Source: Bacteroidaceae bacterium (GTDB lineage Bacteria > Bacteroidota > Bacteroidia > Bacteroidales > Bacteroidaceae). From it: a stretch of DNA of 64,000 nt. The translations under genes were made by a program, and so were the position numbers. The stretch spans positions 1 through 64,000 of the forward strand of contig JAFTXN010000004.1 in assembly GCA_017461605.1 (NCBI GenBank), read 5' to 3'. The notes beneath the pieces were generated by a model. The model searched no databases. It saw only the letters and a list, made by a program, of their open reading frames with translations, and had not been told where the DNA came from. Positions 16,253-26,300 of the stretch are shown here, piece after piece. Positions within the stretch are counted from its first letter, which is position 1, and every line of letters starts with the position of its first letter.

Positions 16253-17710
16253 ATGTTGAGCGATGCCTTATTACAACACATAGAGCGCGAGTTCCCTCAC
16301 GCATTCACTCCGTTGCAACACGAAGCAGCCGAAGCACTCTCACGCTTTGTGATGAGTGGTGCGCGGCGACCTGCCTTCTTGCTGCGCGGATATGCCGGCA
16401 CGGGCAAGACTTCGCTCGTAGCTGCCTTGGTGCGCACGCTCCGCGCCATCGGTCGCCCCGTCTGCCTGCTCGCTCCCACGGGCAGGGCCGCCAAGGTGTT
16501 TTCGCACTTTGCCGGGGAAAAAGCAACCACTATTCATCGCACCATCTACCGTCAACGCACTTTCAACGGCGAGGACACAGGGTTCGACTTGGGGTTCAAC
16601 AAGCTGAAAGATGCTGTCTTCATCGTCGATGAGGCTTCGATGCTTTCCATCGGTGTGGAACTGAATTCACCTTTCGGCACCGGGCACTTGCTTGACGACT
16701 TGGTGAGTTTTGTCTACCAAGGCACAGGCTGCCGACTGCTGTTGGTGGGCGACCGCGCACAATTGCCCCCGGTGGGCGAAGAGGAAAGCCCCGCACTCTG
16801 TGCCGACGTGATGAGTGCTTATGGGTTGACGGTGAGCGAAGCCAACCTTACGGAAGTGGTACGACAGGACGAGGCTTCGCCCGTACTACTGGCAGCGACA
16901 CAGCTGCGCCTTGCCATGTACACCGAACCGGACACTCCGCCGCGCATAGCCTCCGGCGGACCACGAGGCCAATTGCAGTTTCTGCCCGGCAACGAACTGA
17001 TTGAGGCCCTGGTATCAGCCTATTCGGACATGGGAACAGACGAAACCATCGTGGTGGTACCATCCAACAAACGGGCGATTGTCTACAACAATGGCATACG
17101 CGCACGCATCTTCGACCGCGAGGACGAACTCACACGCGGCGATCGGGTGATGGCTGTACGCAACAACTATTATTGGCCGGAACAGTGGAAAGCCGGACTC
17201 TCCAAAGAAGAGACCGCACGCCTACCCTTCAGCTTCATTGCCAATGGCGACACCGCCGAAGTGGTGCGCATTCGCAACATCCACGAGCAGCACGGATTTC
17301 GCTTTGCCGATGCGACCTTGCGTTTTCCCGACTACGACGAATTCGAAATGGAGTGTCGCGTGATGCTCAACACGCTGACATCGGAAGCTCCGGCCCTGAC
17401 ACAGGAAGAGAGTAGACAACTCTATGAGAACGTGTTGGCCGATTATGCCGACATACCCTCACGCCGCGAACGCATGAAGCGATTGCGCGAAGACCCTTAC
17501 TACAACGCTGTGCAACTGAAATATGCTTACGCCGTCACGTGTCACAAGGCACAAGGCGGACAATGGGCACGCGTCTTTGTGGACCAAGGACATTTGGGCA
17601 TCGAACCCACTGGCCTTTCGTACCTGCGGTGGCTCTACACCGCCATGACGCGCACCACTGACCGCTTGTACCTGGTCAACTGGCCGGAGTCGCAGCGCGA
17701 AACTTCATAA
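16253..17710 (+). CDS. RecD-like superfamily 1 DNA helicase (485 aa)
   Basis: SF1B helicase of the RecD/Dda group without RecB/RecC partners nearby. Walker A GYAGTGKTS has K52. Walker B is VFIVDEASMLS (about 125). LLLVGDRAQLPPVGEE is motif III, and the C-terminal UvrD_C_2 part has YAYAVTCHKAQGGQW and YTAMTRTTDRLYLV motifs (about 425-475). ATG 16253 is preferred to the TTG at 16244 because that codon lies inside the -7 element. The role is inferred as 5'-3' DNA unwinding in repair or replication restart. First gene of a tight + strand run, with clsA 29 bp downstream. Confidence 0.88.
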   Translation: MLSDALLQHIEREFPHAFTPLQHEAAEALSRFVMSGARRPAFLLRGYAGTGKTSLVAALVRTLRAIGRPVCLLAPTGRAAKVFSHFAGEKATTIHRTIYRQRTFNGEDTGFDLGFNKLKDAVFIVDEASMLSIGVELNSPFGTGHLLDDLVSFVYQGTGCRLLLVGDRAQLPPVGEEESPALCADVMSAYGLTVSEANLTEVVRQDEASPVLLAATQLRLAMYTEPDTPPRIASGGPRGQLQFLPGNELIEALVSAYSDMGTDETIVVVPSNKRAIVYNNGIRARIFDREDELTRGDRVMAVRNNYYWPEQWKAGLSKEETARLPFSFIANGDTAEVVRIRNIHEQHGFRFADATLRFPDYDEFEMECRVMLNTLTSEAPALTQEESRQLYENVLADYADIPSRRERMKRLREDPYYNAVQLKYAYAVTCHKAQGGQWARVFVDQGHLGIEPTGLSYLRWLYTAMTRTTDRLYLVNWPESQRETS

Positions 17711-17739
17711 CCCCATCGCCATCAACACAAATACCGCTC

Positions 17740-19161
17740 ATGTGGTTGGAGATTACAACATATAGCCTGCTCATAGCCTACGCCGTCATCGTGATAGGCA
17801 CGGCCATCGTGATACTCCTGGAAAACCGACAACCGGCCAAGACCATTGCTTGGTTGCTGGTGCTTATCGTGTTGCCGGTCATCGGATGGGTGTTTTTCTA
17901 CTTCTTCGGACAAAACGTACGCAAGGAACGCCACTTGCACAAACGCAATTTCCAAATTCTTACTCACCTGATGCACACGGCCAAACAGCAGCCACCTCCC
18001 CACGAACTGCCTGAGGCCTATGTACCACTCATCACTGCCATGCAGCGGCACAAGGGGGCATACCCCACCATGGGCAACGAATTACGGCTGCTGGAAAGCG
18101 GTGCCGACTTCATCATTGCCCTGCTGCGCGCCATCCGTGCAGCTCGCCACCACATCCACGTCGAAAGTTACATCTTCGAGGACGACCCTGTGGGACGCCT
18201 GGTGCGCGATGCTCTGACCGACAGTGCTCGGCGCGGTGTGGAAGTACGCGTGATCTACGACGATGTGGGATGCTGGCGCGTGCCACAACGCTTCTTTGAC
18301 GAGATGACACAAAACGGCATTCAGGCCGAAGCCTTTCTGCCGGTGCGTTTTCCCTCACTCACCAGCAAGGTAAACTATCGCAACCACCGCAAGATATGCA
18401 TCATCGACGGAGTGGAAGGTTTCATCGGCGGCATGAACATTGCCCAACGCTATGTGAGCCGACGCAAGGGGCAGTGGACCGACTTGCAACTGCACATCAA
18501 GGGGGCTGCGGTAGGAGCACTGCAACGCACTTTCCTCACCGATTGGCACATCGTCACTGAAGCGCTTATCACAGAGCGAAGCTATTTTCCCGACAACCGG
18601 GACATGCATCGCGGAGGCCTCATGCAAATCATCGATGCCACACCTGTGTCGCAGTATCCCGAGATAGAGTTCGGACTGGTGTGGGTCAGCATGCACGCCA
18701 AGCGATACCTGTACCTGCAAACGCCTTACTTCATGCCCACCGAACCGATGCTCAATGCGCTAAAAGTGGCTGCACTTGCCGGCACTGATGTGCGCATCAT
18801 GGTGCCGCAGAAGCCGGATGCCTTCTGGCTGCGTCTGGCCAATGACAGCTACTTCTCCGACCTGCTCAAGGCGGGGATACGCGTCTTCACCTATTCGCCG
18901 GGATTTCTGCATAGCAAGAGCGCCGTGGCCGACGACACCTGGTGTTCGGTCGGCTCGTCCAACATCGACTTCCGTTCGTTTGAAAACAACTTCGAGAGCA
19001 ACGCATTCATCTACGATGCCGACACGGCACAGCAGATGCGCGACATCTTCCTGCGCAACCAGCAGGAATGCGAAGAGATGGTGCTCAAGGAATGGCGCAA
19101 GCGACCCTTGCTGAACCGCTGTATCGAATCGCTGACGCGCATCATGTCGCCATTGTTCTGA
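17740..19161 (+). CDS. cls: Cardiolipin synthase, ClsA type (473 aa)
   Basis: Phospholipase D superfamily enzyme that joins two phosphatidylglycerols into cardiolipin at the inner membrane. Two N-terminal transmembrane helices (about residues 5-27 and 37-58) precede two HxKxxxxD motifs, the first at H216/K218/D223 (NHRKICIIDG) and the second at H391/K393 (LHSKSAVADD). Both are intact, so the enzyme should be active. Length is typical for ClsA. The next gene, a C10 protease, begins 23 bp after the stop. Confidence 0.92.
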   Translation: MWLEITTYSLLIAYAVIVIGTAIVILLENRQPAKTIAWLLVLIVLPVIGWVFFYFFGQNVRKERHLHKRNFQILTHLMHTAKQQPPPHELPEAYVPLITAMQRHKGAYPTMGNELRLLESGADFIIALLRAIRAARHHIHVESYIFEDDPVGRLVRDALTDSARRGVEVRVIYDDVGCWRVPQRFFDEMTQNGIQAEAFLPVRFPSLTSKVNYRNHRKICIIDGVEGFIGGMNIAQRYVSRRKGQWTDLQLHIKGAAVGALQRTFLTDWHIVTEALITERSYFPDNRDMHRGGLMQIIDATPVSQYPEIEFGLVWVSMHAKRYLYLQTPYFMPTEPMLNALKVAALAGTDVRIMVPQKPDAFWLRLANDSYFSDLLKAGIRVFTYSPGFLHSKSAVADDTWCSVGSSNIDFRSFENNFESNAFIYDADTAQQMRDIFLRNQQECEEMVLKEWRKRPLLNRCIESLTRIMSPLF

Positions 19162-19184
19162 ACCCTCCACAAAAAAGACGTATT

Positions 19185-21137
19185 ATGCTTATTCCTACAC
19201 ATAAACACCACTCACGCATCCTCGGTTTCGTCCTGGGTATCTGCCTATGGCTTGGGGCTTTTGGCACCCACCATCTTACGGCACAGCCCATCGACCTCGA
19301 AACTGCCAAACAGCGAGCGAGAATGTTCTTCAGCACGGCACAACAGAGCCGCAGCACACAGAAGGTTCGCCGGATGCTGGCGCAGCACGAAGAGGTTGTT
19401 GCGAAACAGCAGGGATGCACCTGGCTGCTGTGCGGAAGCGATGGTGCGTTTGTGCTGGCTGCCGCAGACAAATCGCTGCCGCCGGTGCTCGGCTACGGAA
19501 GCCATGCCGGACAACAACTGCCGCCGGCCTTGCGTTTTCCGAACAACGTCAATTGGTACACAAGTGCTTCGCCCGTTCCCCAACGGCCCACCCAACCCGT
19601 AGGACCGTTGCTACCCATGATCCGACACCAGTCTGCCCCCTACAACGCGCATTGCCCCTTCTACCGACACGAGGATGGCACGCTCAGCAGCGAGCGTTGC
19701 GTGGTGGGATGCGTCGCCACGGCACTGGAGGAGATTATCACTTATTACCGCAGGCCGGTGGAATTGCTCGACACGCTGCACGGATGGAGCACAGACCATT
19801 ATGACATCGCAGACGTGCTTCCCGGCACACGCGTGGAGACAGCCGGCATTCTGAACGACTACGACGGACTGTCGGCCGGGGAGGCCGAGGAGGTGGCACG
19901 CCTCTCCTATCTCTGCGGAGTGGCAGCCCACATGAACTGGGGGCCGGAGGAAAGCGGTGCAAACATCTGCAATCTGCCCGAGCCGCTGCGCCGGGCTTTC
20001 GGGTGGCAATATGCACACTGTCTCGACAGCTACAAATTCCGCCCACAGGACTGGCACGATTTGCTCGACCGTGAGCTACACGCCGGACGGCCGGTGCTCT
20101 ACACGGGATACACCATGAAAATGGCCGGACACGCCTTCGTCATCGACGGACTGGACGCGCAGGGCTTCTACCACATCAACTGGGGATATGGAGGCGACTT
20201 CGACGGTTACTTCTGCCTTGAGACCCTCTACTTCGGCGAAGACCGCAACCACATGACCGAGCAGGGAATGTATGACGGCTTCTTCTGCAACCAGCAAGCC
20301 CTTGTGCTGTGTCCCGACAGCGTGGCTGAAGCTTTGCCCGACACACTGGCACGCACAGGATGGGAAATTGCTGTGGACTCCGTGCGGTGGGAACAGCCAC
20401 CAAGCACTCGAAAATACACGCAAATGCAACTGTATCTGCGCAACACCACCGAAGATACGCTCACCACACCTCTGGAGATATTCACCAATGCACCCGAAGA
20501 CACAGCCTACTTTGAGCAAGGCGACTATGTGGCACTGACAGGACTGACAATGGGGCCCAAGGAGAGCCGTAGGCTCACGATAACTACCAACTTCAGAAAG
20601 GCAGGAGAACGTGTGCTACGCATATCGCCTGACGATGTAGCCGTGATATGGGAGCAGCCCATCAGCGTGGCAGAGGGTCAATACACCAACCCCGAGACGG
20701 CAGCACCCATCGTGCAGGTGCTCTCGGACAACACGCTGCGAGCCTCCGTCGAAATGAACAACACATCGGCCGAAAGAGCCGGCACATACCTCGTGCTCTG
20801 CCTCCTCCCCGAAGAAAGCATGAAGGACGAAACCGAAATCAATCACACGCACTACGTTTTTCTGGAAGCCGGCGAGCACCGCACATACACTTCCGACTTC
20901 ACGCACCTGAAGCCCGGAAGAAAATACACCTTGGTGGTGCGCCAACCCTGGACGGTGCGCTACAGTGTCGACATACGCATGCCCGATGCCACCGGCGTGA
21001 ACGAAGTGGAAACAGAGACGCTACCCGACATCTGGTACCTGCCCGACGGACGCCGAATAAAACATCCACAAGCGCCGGGCGTGTATCTGCGCAAACGGGG
21101 AAGCCGGGTGGAAAAAATCTATTGGGAACAACCATGA
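19185..21137 (+). CDS. Secreted C10-family cysteine protease (650 aa)
   Basis: Streptopain-like peptidase. The ATG at 19185 begins a signal sequence (HSRILGFVLGICLWLGAFG, cleavage near residue 33). A propeptide follows to about 130. The catalytic region contains C176 in VVGCVATALEEI and H316 in AGHAFVIDG, with the INWGYGG tryptophan loop after it. Residues 390-600 form beta-rich repeats. The end (DIWYLPDGRRIKHPQAPGVY and following) resembles the tails of the other secreted proteins here. C10 enzymes are secreted proteases of anaerobic Bacteroidetes and streptococci. The stop overlaps the next start (ATGA). No separate inhibitor gene was seen. Confidence 0.9.
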   Translation: MLIPTHKHHSRILGFVLGICLWLGAFGTHHLTAQPIDLETAKQRARMFFSTAQQSRSTQKVRRMLAQHEEVVAKQQGCTWLLCGSDGAFVLAAADKSLPPVLGYGSHAGQQLPPALRFPNNVNWYTSASPVPQRPTQPVGPLLPMIRHQSAPYNAHCPFYRHEDGTLSSERCVVGCVATALEEIITYYRRPVELLDTLHGWSTDHYDIADVLPGTRVETAGILNDYDGLSAGEAEEVARLSYLCGVAAHMNWGPEESGANICNLPEPLRRAFGWQYAHCLDSYKFRPQDWHDLLDRELHAGRPVLYTGYTMKMAGHAFVIDGLDAQGFYHINWGYGGDFDGYFCLETLYFGEDRNHMTEQGMYDGFFCNQQALVLCPDSVAEALPDTLARTGWEIAVDSVRWEQPPSTRKYTQMQLYLRNTTEDTLTTPLEIFTNAPEDTAYFEQGDYVALTGLTMGPKESRRLTITTNFRKAGERVLRISPDDVAVIWEQPISVAEGQYTNPETAAPIVQVLSDNTLRASVEMNNTSAERAGTYLVLCLLPEESMKDETEINHTHYVFLEAGEHRTYTSDFTHLKPGRKYTLVVRQPWTVRYSVDIRMPDATGVNEVETETLPDIWYLPDGRRIKHPQAPGVYLRKRGSRVEKIYWEQP

Positions 21138-21553
21138 AGCAAGCCGCACGCATCACCCTGCGCTCACGTTTCGGATGGGGCGAGGAGCACGAAGAAACCA
21201 TGGAACAACACACCGGCAGCCTCAGCGTGTCGGAGCGCGGACTGCTGTTGCGCTACCGCACCGACGAGCCTGGCGACGTGCTGATTTCGGCCACCGACGA
21301 ACGCATCACCATACGGCGCGAAGGAGCTGTGAGAAGCTCCATGGTGCTGTGTAAAGGCTGCACCCACCCCATGGCATACACCACAGCCATGGGCACACTG
21401 CGCATCGAGGTGCGCACCCTCGACTTCGCCATCCGCAGGCCCGAGAGGGACGCTCCACCAACCGCAGGAGAAATCACGGCACGCTACGAACTGCTGAACG
21501 ATGGCGAGGCCGTGTCATCGCACTGGCTGCACATCATTTTCGAAACACTTTAA
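21134..21553 (+). CDS. DUF1934-type small beta-barrel protein (139 aa)
   Basis: ATG 21134 overlaps the C10 protease stop by four bases (ATGA), which indicates translational coupling. The sequence fits the DUF1934/YwiB calycin-like family: alternating beta strands, G-x-L-x-V-x-ERGLLLRYRTDE, and a central 'TIRREGAVRSSMVL' strand. There is no signal peptide. The calycin fold resembles protease inhibitors, and the overlap with a C10 protease makes an inhibitory or immunity role thinkable, but this is speculation. The family has no established function. Confidence 0.75.
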   Translation: MKQAARITLRSRFGWGEEHEETMEQHTGSLSVSERGLLLRYRTDEPGDVLISATDERITIRREGAVRSSMVLCKGCTHPMAYTTAMGTLRIEVRTLDFAIRRPERDAPPTAGEITARYELLNDGEAVSSHWLHIIFETL

Positions 21554-21563
21554 GCCAATCTAT

Positions 21564-22934
21564 ATGACAGACATCAAACACTACATCCGCGAGAACGAAC
21601 ATCGCTTCCTCGACGAATTGTTCAGTCTCATCCGTATCCCGAGTATCAGTGCACTGCCTGCGCACAAGGCCGACATGACGGCGTGTGCCGAACGCTGGCG
21701 CGAGCTGTTGCTGGCAGCAGGTGCCGATCACGCCGAAGTGATGCCGTCGGACGGCCATCCACTGGTCTTTGCCGAAAAGGTGGTCGACAAGAATGCCCCC
21801 ACCGTGCTCATCTATGCACACTACGACGTGATGCCGGCCGAACCCCTGGAGCTATGGAAGAGTGCTCCCTTCGAACCCGAAGTGCGCGACGAGCGCATCT
21901 ATGCCCGCGGTGCTGACGACGACAAGGGGCAGGGAATGATTCAGGTCAAGGCTTTCGAATACCTGGTGCGCGAAGGACTGCTGCGCCACAACGTGAAATT
22001 CATTTTCGAAGGAGAAGAGGAAATCGGTTCGCCCAGTCTGGGAAAATTCCTCAACGACCACAAGGAGCTGTTGCGCAGCGACGTGATCTTGGTGTCGGAC
22101 ACCAGCATGCTGGGCGCCGAACTGCCCTCGCTCACCACCGGCCTGCGCGGTCTGGCCTATTGGGAAATCGAAGTGACAGGCCCCAACCGCGACCTCCACT
22201 CCGGCCACTTCGGCGGTGCCGTGGCCAATCCCATCAACGTACTATGCGAGATGCTCTCCGGCCTCACTGATGCCGACGGTCGCATCACGATTCCGGGATT
22301 CTATGACGACGTGGAGGAAGTGCCGGCAGCCGAGCGCGAAATGATAGCCTCCATTCCCTTTGACGAAGAGGCCTACAAGCAAGCCATCGGAGTGCGCGAG
22401 CTGCGTGGCGAAAAGGGGTATTCCACCCTTGAGCGCAACTCCTGTCGTCCGAGCTTTGACATTTGCGGAATCTGGGGCGGATACACGGGTGAGGGCAGCA
22501 AGACCGTGCTCCCGTCGAAGGCGTATGCCAAAGTGTCGTGCCGACTGGTGCCACACCAACAGCACGAGCACATTTCTCAACTCTTCATCGAGCACATTGC
22601 CCGCATCGCACCCAAATGCGTGGAGGTGAAGGTGAAGCCCATGCACGGCGGTGAGGGATATGTATGCCCCATCACGCTGCCGGCCTATCGCGCTGCCGAA
22701 ATCGGATTTACCGAAGCCTTTGGTCGCCGTCCCTTGGCGGTGCGCCGCGGAGGTTCCATCCCCATCATCAGCGACTTTGAGAAAATTCTCGGCGTGAAAA
22801 CGGTGCTCATGGGCTTCGGCTTGGAGAGCGATGCCATCCACTCGCCCAACGAGAACTTCCGTCTGGAGATGTTGCGCAAGGGCATCGAAGCCGTGGTGGT
22901 GTTCCACCGCGAATTTGACAACCTGCAAGCATAG
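21564..22934 (+). CDS. M20-family dipeptidase/metallopeptidase (456 aa)
   Basis: Di-zinc peptidase of the M20 (CNDP-like) group. ATG 21564 gives MTDIKHYIRENEHRFLDELF. Metal and catalytic residues are in VLIYAHYDVMPAEP (His and Asp), ARGADDDKGQ, and EGEEEIGS (general base Glu). A lid dimerisation domain lies at about residues 190-350. RRGGSIPI and SDAIHSPNENF (terminal metal His) complete the fold. It is cytoplasmic and cleaves di- or small peptides. It begins 10 bp after the DUF1934 gene and ends the + strand run. Confidence 0.92.
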   Translation: MTDIKHYIRENEHRFLDELFSLIRIPSISALPAHKADMTACAERWRELLLAAGADHAEVMPSDGHPLVFAEKVVDKNAPTVLIYAHYDVMPAEPLELWKSAPFEPEVRDERIYARGADDDKGQGMIQVKAFEYLVREGLLRHNVKFIFEGEEEIGSPSLGKFLNDHKELLRSDVILVSDTSMLGAELPSLTTGLRGLAYWEIEVTGPNRDLHSGHFGGAVANPINVLCEMLSGLTDADGRITIPGFYDDVEEVPAAEREMIASIPFDEEAYKQAIGVRELRGEKGYSTLERNSCRPSFDICGIWGGYTGEGSKTVLPSKAYAKVSCRLVPHQQHEHISQLFIEHIARIAPKCVEVKVKPMHGGEGYVCPITLPAYRAAEIGFTEAFGRRPLAVRRGGSIPIISDFEKILGVKTVLMGFGLESDAIHSPNENFRLEMLRKGIEAVVVFHREFDNLQA

Positions 22935-22958
22935 ATCACCCACACACTTTCAACCAGC

Positions 22959-23000
22959 AACCACGCGCACCGCGATCCTCGGGTAACGGTGCGCGTGGTT
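22959..23000 (+). terminator. Stable hairpin after the M20 gene
   Basis: AACCACGCGCACCG (22959-22972) and CGGTGCGCGTGGTT (22987-23000) are perfect 14-bp arms around a 14-nt loop. There is no strong T-run after it, so it may be a factor-dependent terminator or 3' stabiliser. Confidence 0.6.
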
Positions 23001-23065
23001 GTGTATGCAAAGGCCGCAATGACTCGACAGAATGAAGAAAGCGCAACACGCTTCACATACTCTCC

Positions 23066-23140
23066 CTGCAAGCACTGCATAGAAAATCCGCAGTGCTTGC
23101 AGATTTTTTTGCAGTGCTTGCAGAATTTTCTAAACGCCGT
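23066..23140. repeat. 21-bp phased palindrome array, locus B
   Basis: Cores AAGCACT (centre 23073), AGTGCTT (23095), AGTGCTT (23116) and ACGCCGT (23137) are spaced 22, 21 and 21 bp. The first three have TGC/GCA arms. The fourth lies in 'ctaaacgccgtgtaaa', a sequence also found at locus D. The array lies 186 bp upstream of the GH20 start. Confidence 0.85.
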
Positions 23141-23294
23141 GTAAATTTATGTACACCGAACGGATGTTTTTCAGACAAAACGAAAGAAAAATCCTTATGC
23201 CACTTTCACAACGGCATATAGTTGAAAAAAGTTAATCTACAGCATTTTCACATGCTTTGGGGCACAAGCAGTTTCTCCAAACCAAATTTTGACG

Positions 23295-23302
23295 TATTTT
23301 TG
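23295..23302 (+). promoter_or_regulatory. -7 element of the GH20/SGNH operon
   Basis: TATTTTTG fits TAnnTTTG and lies 24 bp upstream of the ATG at 23326. No convincing -33 element at the right distance. Confidence 0.45.
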
Positions 23303-23325
23303 TAGCATATAATTATACTTAAATC

Positions 23326-26300
23326 ATGAGAAAGACATTCCTTTCCTTGGCAACTGTGGCACTGCTCGCACTTGCTCCATCGGCAGAAGCCAAAATTGTG
23401 CATCTGCTGCCCAAGCCTCAACAACTCACAGCCTCCGACGCAACACCCTTTGCCCTGGGACGCCCAGTCCGTGTGGACGATGCCACCGGCAACACCGCAT
23501 TGCTGCGCTTCCTCAAAGAGACGGGATGCACCGTCGACAAGGGAGCAACGGCGGTCATCAAGGTCGCTCTCGTCGACAAGGTGGACGGAGCTTACGACTA
23601 CGCATTGGCAGGATTTCCGGCCGAGGGCTACCGAATGACCGTCAGTGCCAACGAAATCAGTATCGAAGCCCTGACTGAGACCGGCGTAATCAGAGCCGCA
23701 CAGACCCTGACACAGTTGGCCGAAGGCTATGACGGAACAGCTGCCATCGAAGCCCTTGAAATGACCGACTGGCCGGCCTTCAAGCTGCGTGGCTACATGC
23801 ACGACGTGGGTCGATCGTTCATTGAGTTCGAGACGCTGAAGAAGCACATCGACCTGCTTTCCCGATTTAAGGTAAACGTATTCCACTTTCACCTCACAGA
23901 GAACCAGGCATGGCGCTTCGAGGTAAAAAAATATCCGCAACTCACAGCGACCTCGAGCATGACTCGCTTTGCCGGAAAATACTACACACAAGAGCAATGC
24001 ACCGAGCTTGAAGCATACGCTGCCGAGCGAGGAGTAATCGTAATCCCCGAGATCGACATGCCGGGACACAGCCAGGCCTTCAAAACTGCCATGGGACACT
24101 CCATGCAGACCGATCAGGGTGTGGAGGAACTGAAGAATATCCTTGAGGAAGTGGCAGCCGTATTCTCACGTGCCCCCTACATTCACATAGGTGCCGACGA
24201 GGAAACCATCAGCTACCCCGACTTTCTCAAAATCATGACCGACAAAGTTCACAGTTTGGGCAAGAAAGTGGTGGTGTGGAATCCCATTCGCGGTGTCAGC
24301 ATCTCGAAAGATGCAGGCTTCGACATGACACAGATGTGGAGCACGGCCGGAACTAAAATTGCCGGTATCCCCAACATCGACTGCCGATACAACTACACCA
24401 ACCACTTTGACGTGTTTGCCGACTTGGTGGGCATCTACAAAAGCAGCATCTACTACCAAGACAAAGGCTCTGCCGAAGTGGCCGGAACAATTTCAGCATA
24501 TTGGAACGACCGCAAGACACCCACCGAAGAGGACATCGTAAAACAGAACAACATGTACGCCAATGTGCTGGCCTCAGCGGAAAGAGCATGGATCGGCGGT
24601 GGAGAACAATACATCGAACAGGGAGGAACCACATTGCCCAACTCCGGAAAGATATACGACGAGTTTGTAGATTGGGAAACGCGCTTCCTCTTCCACAAAG
24701 CGCACTCGCTGAAAAACGAGCCTATCCCCTACGTGAAGCAAACACACATTCGCTGGCGCATCACAGATGCTTTCCCGAACGGCGGCAATGCTTCGCTGCA
24801 ACTGCCCCCCGAGACCGAAGGACTCAAAGACAGCTATACATATAATAACAATACCTACGGAACAGGCATGGCCACGGGCGGCGGAATCTACCTGCGCCAC
24901 ACATGGGGTAGCACCATCCCGACCTACTTCTCCAACCCGCAGGAGGGAACTACAGCCTATGCCTGGACTTACATCTACTCACCGGTGGAGCAAACGGCAG
25001 GAGCACTCATCGAATTTCAGAACTACGGACGCTCTGAGAAGGACGCTGCTCCCAATGCCGGAAAATGGGATCGACGCGGTTCACGCATCTGGCTCAACGA
25101 TGCCGAACTGCTTCCACCAACATGGAAAAACAGTGGAAAATCCATCAACAACGAGGTGGACTTGCTCAACGAGAACTTCACAGCACGCGACCCCGAACGC
25201 ATCACACTGAAGAAGGGATGGAACAAAGTGTTCATCAAACTCCCCAACAATCCCAACGGCTTGCGCCTTAACAAGTGGGCTTTTACCTTCGTCGTTACCG
25301 ACATCGAAGGAAAGAACGCCCTCGACGGACTGATCTACTCGCCCAACAAGTGCATGGACGAAGCAGCCGAACAAGTGGCAGCCACCCTGTCCGAACTGAA
25401 GAAACTGCGCTCGTCGGTTGTGGGCAGCAATCCCGGATACTATCCCGAAAGTTGTGCCGCAACACTGGATGCCGTAATCGAAGAGATCGAAGCCACATTG
25501 CAAGATGAGATGAGCAAGGAGGAGCGCGACGCACAACAAGCCCGATTGGCCGAAGCTCGCGCAGAATTTGTGGCATACTACCCGACACAAGACATCAACC
25601 AACCTTGGGTTTCGACAGAGGCAGAGAGCTTCTTCTACTACATGAACACACCGCTCCGCGAGGGACGCTACCCTACCGCCAAGGGAGCCGGAGCCGACAT
25701 CGTGGGAGAGAAGAACACATCGGAAGCCGCGGCATGGAAGTTCGTACAGCGCAGCAATGGCAGCTACGACATCGTGAACTACAGCGACGGAACCTATATT
25801 TCGCCCGCCAGTTCCAACAACACGGCACTGCGCACCCAGACCGCACGCCCCACAGCCGGATGGACCATCAAGCCGGCCGACGAACCCGGCTATGTGATTA
25901 TCACTTCGGGAAGTGCTCAATTCAACCAGACCAATAACTCCACACTCGGATACAAGGTATACAACTGGGGCTCGGGCACCAACACCAACGATACGGGTTG
26001 CAAATACAAAATCATGCCGGCCGACGACCTGCCCGAACACCCCGAAGAGGTGGAACTGCCGGAGCCTCTCCTCGTTCTCACAGACCTTACATTCGATGGC
26101 ACCAGCCCTTTCCGCATTCCCGACGCACAGGCTGCACCGGTGCTGAGAGCTTCCTCGGTTACGGTGGCGGTGGACTTCACTCTGACCAACAACAGTAGGG
26201 AAATGGCCCTCGTGGGTAGCAGCAACTCCGACGCAGCTGAAGAATTTGTCTGCTTCAACGTAGCTTCGGCCAACAACATCGGCGTGCGCTACAACAACTC

